NCBI RefSeq assembly: GCF_036378875.1
Contig: NZ_DASUVO010000081.1
Coordinates: 134,562-198,561 of the forward strand
DNA from: Actinophytocola sp036378875
GTDB taxonomy: Bacteria; Actinomycetota; Actinomycetes; Mycobacteriales; Pseudonocardiaceae
Length of the DNA: 64,000 nt
Direction of reading: 5' to 3'
The notes beneath the pieces are model-generated. The model was not told the DNA's origin. It ran no database searches and was given only the letters and a program-made list of their open reading frames with translations. The position numbers were made by a program, and so were the translations under genes. Shown here piece by piece: positions 7,447 through 15,946 of this stretch. Each line of letters opens with the position of its first letter. The first letter of the stretch is position 1.

Positions 7447-7599
7447 GTGCTTGTTCGTCCTGTAACGGACCACCAAGTCGGACGCGACACATTGCCTGGA
7501 AAGCTGTTCACCGTGGGTGACCCCACACCGGTGTTCGGCGGCCTGCGAACCAGACCGATGCGTTACCGGCCCTCTCGTCATCGCTGCACGTCGAGGTGA
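7447..7599 (+). CDS. Possible 50-residue leader ORF coupled to fxsT
   Basis: A GTG-started 50-codon frame has GAAGGG 8 nt upstream and ends 4 nt before the probable fxsT start, whose ribosome site GAGGTGA overlaps its stop. The peptide reads MLVRPVTDHQVGRDT and later GKLFTVGDPTPVFGGL before a basic tail. It explains the 7447-7603 gap better than extending fxsT to GTG 7517, which would add an unlikely Cys/Arg-rich N-terminus. It could be a real small peptide or only a translation-coupling leader. No family is recognised. Confidence 0.4.
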   Translation: MLVRPVTDHQVGRDTLPGKLFTVGDPTPVFGGLRTRPMRYRPSRHRCTSR

Positions 7600-7603
7600 C
7601 CAA

Positions 7604-10600
7604 GTGCCCCACGAGACGACTGATGGCAGGCACCGACCGGGGCTGACCATCGCCGACAAGGAGCGCCTCATGGAGGCGCTCAACGCCGTTCCGGTGCTGC
7701 GTGATCCGCAGCAGAGGCAACTCGTCCTCGATGAGCTGCGCGACGAGCTCGGCAGCCAGTTCGACCCGCTCCGCCACAACGGCACCAACGCCGACAACTG
7801 GGCGATGGTGAGCACGTGCATCCGAATCGATGCAGTGCCGACGTTGGTGAGCATCCTGAAGCTGGTCGGAGGCCCGACCACCCAGTGGCACCGGCTCCAC
7901 CTGCTGGTCGAGGAGCTCTTCGCGCCCCAACCGGTGCTGGTCCCCGCCGAGCTGGTGCCCGTCGACCCGCCGCTGGACCGCAAGATCAGGGCTCTCCTGG
8001 TCTCGGTGTCGGGCGACGTCGTCTCCGACGCGTTGCGACACGAGATATTCGACAGCAACCTGTTGGCGCTCAGTCGCAACGGAAATGCCGAAGACATCTA
8101 TTCGGCGCTGTTTTTCAGTGAACGGTACGTGCCACTGCTGACTTACCTGGAAAGAGTGGCGCATCATTTGCCCGAATACGACATGGTCGAATTACATCGA
8201 CTCATCGACGAACTGGCGCAGCATTACGATCTGGGGAGTGTCGCCGCCGGTCTCTGTCGAAGTTCGCGGCAAGCCGAAATCGTCACCCCGTTGAACCAAC
8301 TCGCCGAATCGGTCGTCGACACCGAGGAAGGCGACGCCGAGGAAGACGACGACCCAGTGAACCGTGTGATGCCCATCCGGGCCGTGGCCGTGTCCGTCCC
8401 CCAGGTGTGGGGCGGAGTGCCGCCCCGCAACAAGCACTTCACCGGTCGGCAGGACATCCTCGCCCAGGTCCAGCGCACTCTCGGGCAACATTCCCAGTCC
8501 GCCCTGGTACCTCAGGCCCTGCACGGGCTCGGCGGCATCGGCAAGAGCCAGCTCGCCATGGAGTTCGCCTACCGCTACCAGGACGACTACCAGCTGGTGT
8601 GGTGGATTCAGGCCTACGACGAGCGGTCGATCAAGCGGTCGCTGGTGTCACTGGCCAAACGGCTCGGCCTGCCGGAGAGCGGCGACGTCCAGGACACCGT
8701 CGACAACGTCCTCGACGTGCTGCGCCGGGGAGAGCCCTACGGCCGCTGGCTGCTCATCTACGACGACGCGCCAGAGCCGGGTCTTGTCGGTCCGTACCTG
8801 CCGTCGGGCGCGGGCCACGTCCTCATCACGTCGCGCAGCCGCACCTGGGCGAGCGAGTCCAACGCGATCGAGGTGGACGTCTTCAGCCCGGACGAGAGCA
8901 TCGGGCTGATCCGCGGTCGCTGGGAAGGGCTCAGCGACGAGGACGCCCGCGTGCTCGCGGACAACCTGGGACACCTCCCGCTGGCGCTCGAGCAGGCCGT
9001 GGCCATGCACGAGCAGACCGGCATCCCGCTGGGCGAGTACCGACGCGCCCTGCACGACAACCCCAGCCAGATTCTCGCCGAGGGCAACCCGGCCAACTAC
9101 CCGGAGTCCGTCGCCTCGACGTTGTCCCTGGCCTTCAACAGTGTCCGGGAGATCTCCCCGGGCGCGGCCTATCTGCTGCGCCTGTGCGCGTTCCTCAGCT
9201 CCCAACCGATCGCGTTGCCGCTGCTGACCCGTGGCCGGGCCGCGCAACCGGACGACTCGACCATCGACCTCGGCGACGACCTCAAGGTCCGCCGTGCTGT
9301 GCGGGACCTGGGTCGGTTCGCGCTGGTCCAACTGGACGCCGGACGCGACCTGCTTCGCGTGCACAACCTGGTGAGCGCGCTGATCCGCGCGGCCACCCCG
9401 GAGGACGAGCGGGCCGGGATGGAACGCCACGCGCACGCGGTGCTGGCCGGCGCGAACCCGGGTGACCCGGACAAGCAGGAGAACTGGCCCGCGCACTCGC
9501 TGATCGCGCCGCACGTGAACTCGGCCGGCCTGGTGTACTCGTTGGAACCCTCGGTTCGCCGGGTCGTGCTCGACCAGATCAGGTACCACTTCATGATCGG
9601 CGACTTCGCGGAGAGCCGCCGGATCGGCGAGAGCGCGGTCGAGGTCTGGCGGGCGGCGTGCGGTGAGGACGACGAGCTCATGCTGGTGGCGAGCAGGCAC
9701 CTGTCGATCTCGCTGCGCTCACTCGGCCACTATGCGGAGGCCCGCGCCCTCGGCCAGGACACCTTGGACCGAATGGTGCGTACGCTCGGCCCGGACCACG
9801 AGCACTGTCTGGTCACCGCGGGCGGTCTGGCCCAGGACATGCGGCTCGCCGGCGAGTTCCGGGAGGCGCTGGCGCTGGACGGGCAGACCCTGGACCTGCT
9901 CCGCGTGCGGCTCGGGGAGCTGGACCCGGACACTCTCCGGGAACTGTCCAACCTCGCCGTGGACTACCGCATGCTCGGTGACTTCGCCGAGGCCGCCAAG
10001 CGCGACCAGGAAGCCATCCGGCTCAAGGTGAACGTGTACGGCGAGGACAACATGAGCACGTTGTTCTCGTACGCGTGCCTGGTGCGCGATCTGTACGGGC
10101 TCGGCGAGTACGCGGACGGACTCGCTCTGGCCACGGAAAAGCTGCCGATGCACGAACAGGCACTGCAGCGCCCCGACCATCCACACCTGCTGATCGCCAA
10201 ACGGGGCTACACGATCCTGCTGCGCAAGCTCGGCCGCAACAAGGAGGCGCTGCACAACGCGCACGAGCTGCACGACGCGTGCCGGCGCAAGTTCGGTCGC
10301 TCACACGAGCACACGCTCTCCGCGCTCGTCACATTGAGCAACTCACTGCGGGTGACCGGCGACCTGGACGCCTCGTTGCGTTACGGCCAGCGAGCGCTCA
10401 AGATCTACCGTGAGGTGTTCCGCGAACACCCGTTCACGCTCGCCTGCCAGGTGGACGTCGCGATCACGCTCCAGGCGCTCGGTCGGGTCGAGGAGTCCAA
10501 CGAGCTCAACGACGAGGCGCTCAACGCGATGACGGCGATCCTCGGCGAGGAGCACCCGCACACGTTGTGCGCGGCCACCACCAAGGCCAACGGGCTCGCC

Positions 10601-10879
10601 GCCGCGGAGCGGCACGAGGAGGCGCGCGAGCTCAGCGAACGGATTCTCACGATCTCCCGCCGGGAGAACGTGCGCGGCGTCGATCACCCGTACACGCTCG
10701 CGTGCGCGGCGAACCACGCGCTCGACCTGGAGGCCACCGGGGACAGCGTCGCGGCGATCGAGTTGCGCAAAGAGATCTTCCCGCTGTTCCGGTCGAAGCT
10801 CGGCCGTGACCACCCGGAGACGTTGAACGCCAACGCCTACCGCCGGATGGAGGCCGACATCGAGGTGCCGGCCTCGTAG
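7604..10879 (+). CDS. fxsT: FxsT-like NB-ARC/tetratricopeptide protein of an FxSxx RiPP system
   Basis: 1091 aa from GTG 7604 (GAGGTGA ribosome site). The N-terminal 250 residues hold two helical segments resembling effector-associated domains. An acidic linker follows. A STAND-type NTPase domain then carries Walker A GLGGIGKS (about residue 307), Walker B WLLIYDDA (about 381), and GHLPLALEQA (about 455). From about residue 680 to the end there are roughly ten kinesin-light-chain-type TPRs with LG..HP.TL motifs, ending ADIEVPAS. This is the layout of the TPR protein that accompanies FxsA/FxsB genes. It faces the FxsAB operon and overlaps the end of the HExxH gene by 43 nt. Its role in RiPP systems (sensing or delivery) is unknown. 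Confidence 0.82.
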   Translation: MPHETTDGRHRPGLTIADKERLMEALNAVPVLRDPQQRQLVLDELRDELGSQFDPLRHNGTNADNWAMVSTCIRIDAVPTLVSILKLVGGPTTQWHRLHLLVEELFAPQPVLVPAELVPVDPPLDRKIRALLVSVSGDVVSDALRHEIFDSNLLALSRNGNAEDIYSALFFSERYVPLLTYLERVAHHLPEYDMVELHRLIDELAQHYDLGSVAAGLCRSSRQAEIVTPLNQLAESVVDTEEGDAEEDDDPVNRVMPIRAVAVSVPQVWGGVPPRNKHFTGRQDILAQVQRTLGQHSQSALVPQALHGLGGIGKSQLAMEFAYRYQDDYQLVWWIQAYDERSIKRSLVSLAKRLGLPESGDVQDTVDNVLDVLRRGEPYGRWLLIYDDAPEPGLVGPYLPSGAGHVLITSRSRTWASESNAIEVDVFSPDESIGLIRGRWEGLSDEDARVLADNLGHLPLALEQAVAMHEQTGIPLGEYRRALHDNPSQILAEGNPANYPESVASTLSLAFNSVREISPGAAYLLRLCAFLSSQPIALPLLTRGRAAQPDDSTIDLGDDLKVRRAVRDLGRFALVQLDAGRDLLRVHNLVSALIRAATPEDERAGMERHAHAVLAGANPGDPDKQENWPAHSLIAPHVNSAGLVYSLEPSVRRVVLDQIRYHFMIGDFAESRRIGESAVEVWRAACGEDDELMLVASRHLSISLRSLGHYAEARALGQDTLDRMVRTLGPDHEHCLVTAGGLAQDMRLAGEFREALALDGQTLDLLRVRLGELDPDTLRELSNLAVDYRMLGDFAEAAKRDQEAIRLKVNVYGEDNMSTLFSYACLVRDLYGLGEYADGLALATEKLPMHEQALQRPDHPHLLIAKRGYTILLRKLGRNKEALHNAHELHDACRRKFGRSHEHTLSALVTLSNSLRVTGDLDASLRYGQRALKIYREVFREHPFTLACQVDVAITLQALGRVEESNELNDEALNAMTAILGEEHPHTLCAATTKANGLAAAERHEEARELSERILTISRRENVRGVDHPYTLACAANHALDLEATGDSVAAIELRKEIFPLFRSKLGRDHPETLNANAYRRMEADIEVPAS

Positions 10880-12603
10880 CGCGACATCAACGCCAGCAGC
10901 GGAGCGGTGTCGTGGGCCGGTGAGATCGCGGCGAACGCGGCTCTGACCAGCTCCGGCGAACGCACGAGCGGCGATCGTTCCGGCACCGCGCAGGCGTGGC
11001 CGTGTGCGACGACGAGTGTCGCCCAGGTGCGGTCGTCGGTGGCGCCGCCGGCCACCCTCGCGAGTGCGTCGTCACGTGCGGCCGGGTAGTCGCCCATGAC
11101 CAGGTCGAGGTCACCGGGTGTCGCGCCGGGGAACCGCTTCGCGAACAGCTCCTCGTCCGCCGCCAGAGCCCGCACTTCGGACGCGTTCTCGAGCCAGGCC
11201 ATCGCCACCCGCGTGAAGGGGTTGTCTCCGCTCGGGTCGGCATGCCTCGGCGTGCCCGCGTGTTCGACCAGGTCGTCCAGCGCGGATCCGCTGCCCCGCC
11301 ATGCCAGGACGGCCGCACGCGTGGCGCTCTCGTCCGGAACCACGTTGCACAGCCGCCAGCTCGCTCGATGCTCGGTGACGAGGTCGTCGGCGATCCGGCG
11401 GACCTCCGGCGGCCCGATGTCGACCGGTAGGGCGTCGACCGCCTCGCCGAGCGCGTCGACGAGTGCGGCGCCCAGCGGCGTCAGCTCCGTCGCTCCGGCG
11501 GCCACGCGATGGGCGACCCGCAGCTGCCGCACGTGTCGTGCGTACTCCAGCTCGGTCGTCGGGCCGGTGCGCTCCCGCGACCAGAAGTCGGCGACTCCGA
11601 AGAACGCCATGAGTCCGTGCACGACACCGGACAGGGGTCGGGGGTCGTTGCGCCACGGTGAATAGAGGAGTTGCCGGGACGGCGTCGTGTACAGCGGTTT
11701 GAGATCGTGCAACGTGGCGAGCCGGTGGTGCTGCGACTCGTGGATCAGCGTCGCGGCAAGCCGTTCCGGGCTCACGGGCTCGGTGAGCACGGTGGCGCCC
11801 GGCGCGTCCGAGGAACTCGCGCTCACCCCGCCCAACTGGCCGGCACGCGCCACCGGCACCAGACAGCGGATCGCCGCGGCCATCGTGTGCAACCGGTGCG
11901 AATGCCGGTCGGCGAGCACCTGCCACGCGGCGTCCAGCCGGGTGCGCCAGGTGTCGAGCTCGTCGTCGGTCAGGCGGGTGACCGGAAGCCTGAACGAGTC
12001 CCAGTAGGGATCGACGTCGTCGACGTGGACGCGGAGTGTCACGCCGTCCGCCTCTGTCCGAAGTAGACGGACTGGCTCCCAGGACATGGGCGGCTTTCCG
12101 TCCAGCAGAATGCCGTCCGGTCCCGTGACGCACTCCACCAACGCGGGTCCGGGCTGGGAGCAGAGCGCGCGGCCGAGCGCGGGGAAGTGGACGGCACCGG
12201 AACGCACGGGCACTCGCACCCGCACTCGAAGCCCTTTCTGCTGTGCGGCCGATGCCGCCACCGAGCCGAGATGGGCGAGGTGGATCCACAGTGGAGTCTC
12301 GGTGGAGACTGGTTCGGTGGACAGATGCCGGAGGCACTGCGCGGCCCAGGCCCCCACCTGTGGACCGCTGAGCAACTCGGCGACCCAGTGTCGTTGCTGG
12401 CGCTGGACATCGGCCAGTGCTCGATAGTTCTCCAGCAGGTGCGCGCGGTGTGCCGTGTCGGGGTCGACGGTGTCGAGGATGGCGCGGAGCTGCGCCATCC
12501 GCTTGCTCACGTGCGCGGCCTGCCACATGTCCTGTTCGGACCGATCGCCGCCACCGCACAGCGAGTCCAAGATGGACGTCGGAAGACGGTGGTACCCGCT
12601 CAA
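10837..12603 (-). CDS. HExxH-motif peptide-modification protein
   Basis: 588 aa. HESQH near residue 288 fits the HExxH-motif proteins that accompany FxsB-type radical SAM enzymes. From memory, this family has recently been named an alpha-ketoglutarate-type peptide beta-hydroxylase; I cannot confirm that from sequence. TTG 12603 is chosen because TTGA overlaps the stop of the radical SAM gene, and the protein start (HRLPTSILDSLCGGG) looks like that of relatives. It is the third gene of the fxsA-fxsB unit. Its last 43 nt overlap fxsT tail to tail, so transcripts from both sides would be complementary there. Confidence 0.78.
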   Translation of the reverse strand: MSGYHRLPTSILDSLCGGGDRSEQDMWQAAHVSKRMAQLRAILDTVDPDTAHRAHLLENYRALADVQRQQRHWVAELLSGPQVGAWAAQCLRHLSTEPVSTETPLWIHLAHLGSVAASAAQQKGLRVRVRVPVRSGAVHFPALGRALCSQPGPALVECVTGPDGILLDGKPPMSWEPVRLLRTEADGVTLRVHVDDVDPYWDSFRLPVTRLTDDELDTWRTRLDAAWQVLADRHSHRLHTMAAAIRCLVPVARAGQLGGVSASSSDAPGATVLTEPVSPERLAATLIHESQHHRLATLHDLKPLYTTPSRQLLYSPWRNDPRPLSGVVHGLMAFFGVADFWSRERTGPTTELEYARHVRQLRVAHRVAAGATELTPLGAALVDALGEAVDALPVDIGPPEVRRIADDLVTEHRASWRLCNVVPDESATRAAVLAWRGSGSALDDLVEHAGTPRHADPSGDNPFTRVAMAWLENASEVRALAADEELFAKRFPGATPGDLDLVMGDYPAARDDALARVAGGATDDRTWATLVVAHGHACAVPERSPLVRSPELVRAAFAAISPAHDTAPLLALMSRYEAGTSMSASIRR

Positions 12604-13724
12604 CGAGCGGTCCGAGCGGCCAGGTCCGACCGGACTCGGCCGGAGATGTGGCTGATGAGCCGGGTCAGGTCAGGACAGTACACGGACGGGTGCCGGAAAC
12701 CGTGGTCCTGGCCGAAGCGGTGCGTGTAGTTCCCGCCGCCGCAGACCCGCATCAATACGCAACGCTGGCAGGCGTCCGCGAGCGACGCGACACCGGCCTG
12801 CCGCGCGCGCACCTCCGGGTGCGTGAGCACGGCGTCCACTGTGTGGTCGAAGACGTTGAACCCGGTCTCGGGTTGGCCGTGTGCGGCCGACTTCAGCATG
12901 TCGGCCTGCTGGAAGGAGCCGTCTGTGTCGATGACCAGGTAGGCGACCGGGCTCAGGCCGACCTGGTCCGAGCTGCTCTGTCCGCCGAGCAGTAGGTGGA
13001 TGATCTCCTGGAACAGCCGGACGCCGGTCTCCTGCCGGGGCGCGCCGTACCACCGGTCGAACACGGTGATCAGCCAGTCCGCGTACGGCGCGGCCGCGCC
13101 GTTGCGAGGCGGGGGAATCAGCCAGTTCGCCTGTGGCAGCAGGAAGTCGACCACCGGGGGACTGAACTCCAGCAGCGACTCGTACACCTCGATCGGATCG
13201 TTGGCGAGGTCGATCACGCACAGCAGACCGGAGAACACGTCGGGGTTCTCCCGCAGCAGCCGCAGCGCTCTGGCCGTGTCGTCCCAACTTCCCCGGTCGT
13301 CGTGGTAGCGACGGTGCCGGTCATGCTGTGTCCGGCCGCCGTCGACGCTCACCCCGACCCGCACACCATGCGAGCGGAAGACGCGTATCGACGCTTCGTC
13401 GAGCAGCACGCCATTGGTCTGGACCCGTGCCTCGACGGAAGTACCCGCCGGGCACGCGTTTCGAATGGCCTGGACCACTTCGGCGATGAGCTCCGCGCCG
13501 GCGAGCAACGGCTCGCCACCGTGGAACGCGACCGAGACATCGGCGAGCCCGTGCGTCCGCACGTGCTCGCCGATTCTTCGCGCCGTGACCGCCACGGTTT
13601 CATCGGAGGGAAAACGCGGGCGGGTTCGCCAGCTCTGGTCGGCCATCGTGTAGACGTAGCAGTAGTCACAGGCGAGGTTGCACCGGCTCGCCACTTTGAC
13701 CACGTACTCGTTGATGGGAATCAT
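12600..13724 (-). CDS. fxsB: FxsB-like radical SAM/SPASM peptide maturase
   Basis: 374 aa from ATG 13724. The radical SAM cysteine motif CNLACDYC is at residues 15-22, followed by AFHGGEPLL and VQTNGVLLD. The C-terminal SPASM-like region holds CQRCVLMRVCGGGNYTHRFG and a further Cys (VYCPDL) for auxiliary Fe-S clusters. This is typical of FxsB enzymes, which install cyclophane cross-links at the C-terminus of a small precursor. It starts 8 nt after the precursor stop and overlaps the HExxH gene, forming a three-gene operon. A longer in-frame extension upstream is rejected because it would cover the precursor in another frame. Confidence 0.88.
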   Translation of the reverse strand: MIPINEYVVKVASRCNLACDYCYVYTMADQSWRTRPRFPSDETVAVTARRIGEHVRTHGLADVSVAFHGGEPLLAGAELIAEVVQAIRNACPAGTSVEARVQTNGVLLDEASIRVFRSHGVRVGVSVDGGRTQHDRHRRYHDDRGSWDDTARALRLLRENPDVFSGLLCVIDLANDPIEVYESLLEFSPPVVDFLLPQANWLIPPPRNGAAAPYADWLITVFDRWYGAPRQETGVRLFQEIIHLLLGGQSSSDQVGLSPVAYLVIDTDGSFQQADMLKSAAHGQPETGFNVFDHTVDAVLTHPEVRARQAGVASLADACQRCVLMRVCGGGNYTHRFGQDHGFRHPSVYCPDLTRLISHISGRVRSDLAARTAR

Positions 13725-13732
13725 CGGGGGAC

Positions 13733-13906
13733 TCAGATGTGCGTGTCGTGGCCCGCGACCACCGAGGCGTTGCCGTCCTTGCTCTCCTCCAGAATCCTGC
13801 GGATGGAATGCGCGAGTGGGGTGTCCTCGACGGTGCGGAGGTCGTCCAGCAGCACGTCGGTCAGGTCGGCGAGATCGCTCCCCAGATCGATGGAGGTGTG
13901 GTCCAC
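13733..13906 (-). CDS. fxsA: FxsA-like RiPP precursor with variant C-terminus HDTHI
   Basis: A 57-residue frame starts at GTG 13906, with AAGGGGG just upstream. The middle, LAHSIRRILEES, matches the conserved A.SIRR.L helix of FxsA leaders, and an acidic DLADLTDVLLDDL stretch precedes it. The C-terminus is ASVVAGHDTHI. Aligned on the carboxyl end, the canonical Phe and Ser of FxSxx are replaced by His and Thr (H-D-T-H-I). Position directly before fxsB, with an 8-nt gap, supports the assignment. The modified core is probably the last 5-8 residues. Whether His replaces Phe in a cyclophane is the open question. Confidence 0.75.
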   Translation of the reverse strand: MDHTSIDLGSDLADLTDVLLDDLRTVEDTPLAHSIRRILEESKDGNASVVAGHDTHI

Positions 13907-14016
13907 CGTGCCCCCTTCGGTATTCGCCGAACGGATGTTTCACCTAGACGATACGTTGCGAGGTCAGGTTTGCCACACCCCGTGACCGACAAAGTGATGA
14001 TCTCCGCAGTGGCAGG

Positions 14017-14146
14017 TCAGGTCGCCGGTGGCTCGATGTCACACTCGATCCACCGCGACTCCGCGCGGCGAGCACGGCCGGATGGCCAGAGCCGAGCTCG
14101 GCCGCGAGCGCCGTCGAGGCCTCGGTCAGCGCGGCCTGCCCGGCAC
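14017..14146 (-). pseudogene. Frameshifted remnant of a second fxsT C-terminus
   Basis: Reading the minus strand from about 14146, one frame gives ALTEASTALAAELGSGHPAV, a TPR of the same type as the intact FxsT. After a one-base frame change it continues RAESRWIECDIEPPAT and a stop at 14019-14017. The intact FxsT ends LGRDHPETLNANAY..RMEADIEVPAS, so spacing and ending correspond. Upstream similarity is lost within the 3' end of the neighbouring membrane-protein gene. This is best read as a relic of an fxsT copy in the orientation of the fxsA operon. Confidence 0.55.
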
Positions 14147-14704
14147 CCGAACCACGTACTCGGGGTCGTCGGCGCCGACGCGGGACAGGTCCACCGCCAG
14201 CCATATCAGTGACGCGCCCGCGACGACGTGGACGACGCTGGTGAGCGGTGTGTCAGGCAGCCGGGCGGCGACGGCGAGCACCGGGAACGCCGCGGTGTAG
14301 GCCACCGCCGGGACGCGGGGGTGGACACCGGAACGGACCATCGACACGCCGAACAGCACCGAGCCCACCGCGAAGACCAGCGCGCTGCCCAGCAGCGCCA
14401 CCATCGTCGGGCCGTCGAGGAGGGTGGCGACCGTGGCGTCGTCCAGGTAGAACAGCGCCATGTTCAGGGTGAACGCCGCGCCGCCGAACAGGCCGAGGCC
14501 GATCGCGTTGACGAGGTAGGCCAACGCGCCGCGTTGGCCCTGCCGTCGTTGGAGCGCGGGCAGCAGCGGGACGGCGAGTGCGGGGGCGAGGCCGATGACG
14601 AAGCTGGTCGCCGCGGTTTCGCCGGTGGCGGCCTCCACCGCGCCGGGGAGCGCGATACACAGGCCGGCGGCCACGCCGGACCACGCGGCGAGTTTGGTCA
14701 GCAT
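14126..14704 (-). CDS. Multi-pass membrane protein of unknown function
   Basis: 192 aa with about six hydrophobic segments (e.g. TSFVIGLAPALAVPLLPAL, TMVALLGSALVFAVGSVLF). ATG 14704 is set by AAGGAG 6-9 nt upstream. It is transcribed divergently from a two-component system. The intervening 171 bp contains a perfect 26-bp palindrome, so the kinase/regulator pair may control it. No specific family is recognised. Confidence 0.7.
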   Translation of the reverse strand: MLTKLAAWSGVAAGLCIALPGAVEAATGETAATSFVIGLAPALAVPLLPALQRRQGQRGALAYLVNAIGLGLFGGAAFTLNMALFYLDDATVATLLDGPTMVALLGSALVFAVGSVLFGVSMVRSGVHPRVPAVAYTAAFPVLAVAARLPDTPLTSVVHVVAGASLIWLAVDLSRVGADDPEYVVRVPGRPR

Positions 14705-14796
14705 CAGGATCTCCTTGGGAAGTAAGGACTTCGTGGCTCCGGACGGTAGGGACGGCGCCACGCGTGGCGGAAGTGCCGGCCGGCCAACGATCAGCC

Positions 14797-14822
14797 GGCC
14801 GGACGGCACGTGCCGTCCGGCC
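14797..14822. promoter_or_regulatory. Perfect 26-bp palindrome between divergent genes
   Basis: The 13-base left arm GGCCGGACGGCAC is followed at once by its exact complement, with centre CAC|GTG. A second GC-rich inverted repeat (GCCGGCCGG arms) lies immediately to its left around 14775-14803. It sits in the divergent promoter region of the membrane protein and the sensor kinase. It is either an operator or a strong cruciform/hairpin. Confidence 0.5.
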
Positions 14823-14875
14823 ACACTTGGCGCGGTCGGCGCGGTCGGCGGGGGTCGGCGTCGTAGGCTCGCCGA

Positions 14876-15946
14876 GTGACGCGGATCGTGTCCTGGGCGG
14901 TGTACGGGATCGTGCTGCTGGCCGGGCTCTACTACGCCCTCACCGGGCTCGGCCCGGCCGACCCGGTGCGGCTCGGCGGTTTCGTCGCCGGGATCGCCGC
15001 CCTGTTCGTGCTTGAGGCGGTCGAGGCACGCATGCCGGTCATCCTCCTGGTCGCGCGGCTCGCGCTGTACGTCGCGGTCGCCGCGCTCGACGAGTCCGGG
15101 TTGTCGCGGGTGCTGTTCGTGCTCGTGCCGTTCGCCGCGTACCTGACCTTCGGACGTGCGGTGGGTCTCGTGCTCGGCGCGGTGTGCCTCGTGGCGCTGG
15201 CCGGTGGCTTCGCGGTGTGGGTGCCCGACTGGTACCGGGACGTCAACTACGTCTCCGACGTGCTCATGTTCGGTTTGGGGCTGGTGCTGGCGCTCGCCAT
15301 GGCGGACGTGGCCGTACGGGAACGGCGGGCCGCCGAACGGATCGCCGACCTAACCGCCGTGGCCGAACGCAACCGCCTGGCCCGCGACATCCACGACAGC
15401 CTCGGCCACCACCTGACCGCGATCTCGATACAGCTGGAGAAGGCGGCCGCGTTCGCCGACCGGGACTCGACGGTCGCCGGGCAGGCGCTGACCGACGCGC
15501 GGCGCTCGGTCGGTCGGGCGCTGGCCGACGTACGCGCCTCGGTCGGCACGCTGCGTGCGGAACCGGTACGCCTGGTCGACGCGCTCACCGAGCTCGCCGC
15601 CGAGGCACGGGCCACGCTCGCGGTCGACGGCGAGGAGCGGCATGTCGACGCGGCAACGGTCACGGCGCTGTACCGGGCCGCGCAGGAGGCGATCACCAAC
15701 GCGCACCGCCACGGCAAGGCCGGCCAGGTCACCGTGTCCGTTGCGTTCGGCGCGGCCGACACCAGGCTGGTGGTCACCGACGACGGCCGCGGTTTCGACG
15801 CCGCCGAGCCGCCGGCCGGCTACGGGCTGCTCGGACTGCGTGAACGGGCCGCGCTGCTCGGCGGCACGGTGACGGTCGACAGCCGACCCGGCGCCGGCAC
15901 CCGGGTCGCGGTGTCCGTGCCGACAACAGGGGGTGTGCCGTCGTGA
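14876..15946 (+). CDS. NarL-type sensor histidine kinase
   Basis: 356 aa. Four to five membrane segments in residues 5-145 precede a HisKA_3 dimerisation domain with the phospho-acceptor His in DIHDSLGHHLT (about residue 174). A compact HATPase domain follows, with QEAITNAHRHG, DDGRGF and GLLGLRERA. GTG 14876 starts the frame. Its stop overlaps the GTG of the response regulator (GTGA). The signal is unknown; the membrane domain lacks an extended extracellular sensor, as in DesK-like kinases. Confidence 0.9.
   Translation: MTRIVSWAVYGIVLLAGLYYALTGLGPADPVRLGGFVAGIAALFVLEAVEARMPVILLVARLALYVAVAALDESGLSRVLFVLVPFAAYLTFGRAVGLVLGAVCLVALAGGFAVWVPDWYRDVNYVSDVLMFGLGLVLALAMADVAVRERRAAERIADLTAVAERNRLARDIHDSLGHHLTAISIQLEKAAAFADRDSTVAGQALTDARRSVGRALADVRASVGTLRAEPVRLVDALTELAAEARATLAVDGEERHVDAATVTALYRAAQEAITNAHRHGKAGQVTVSVAFGAADTRLVVTDDGRGFDAAEPPAGYGLLGLRERAALLGGTVTVDSRPGAGTRVAVSVPTTGGVPS

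Noticed and set aside
7517..7603. Upstream extension of fxsT to GTG 7517
   Set aside because: Adds a Cys/Arg-rich stretch without domain character, while GTG 7604 has a good ribosome site and the intervening DNA fits another small frame.
13725..13943. N-terminal extension of the radical SAM protein
   Set aside because: It would read through the precursor gene in another frame and consists of Arg/His-rich residues; ATG 13724 starts the usual FxsB N-terminus.
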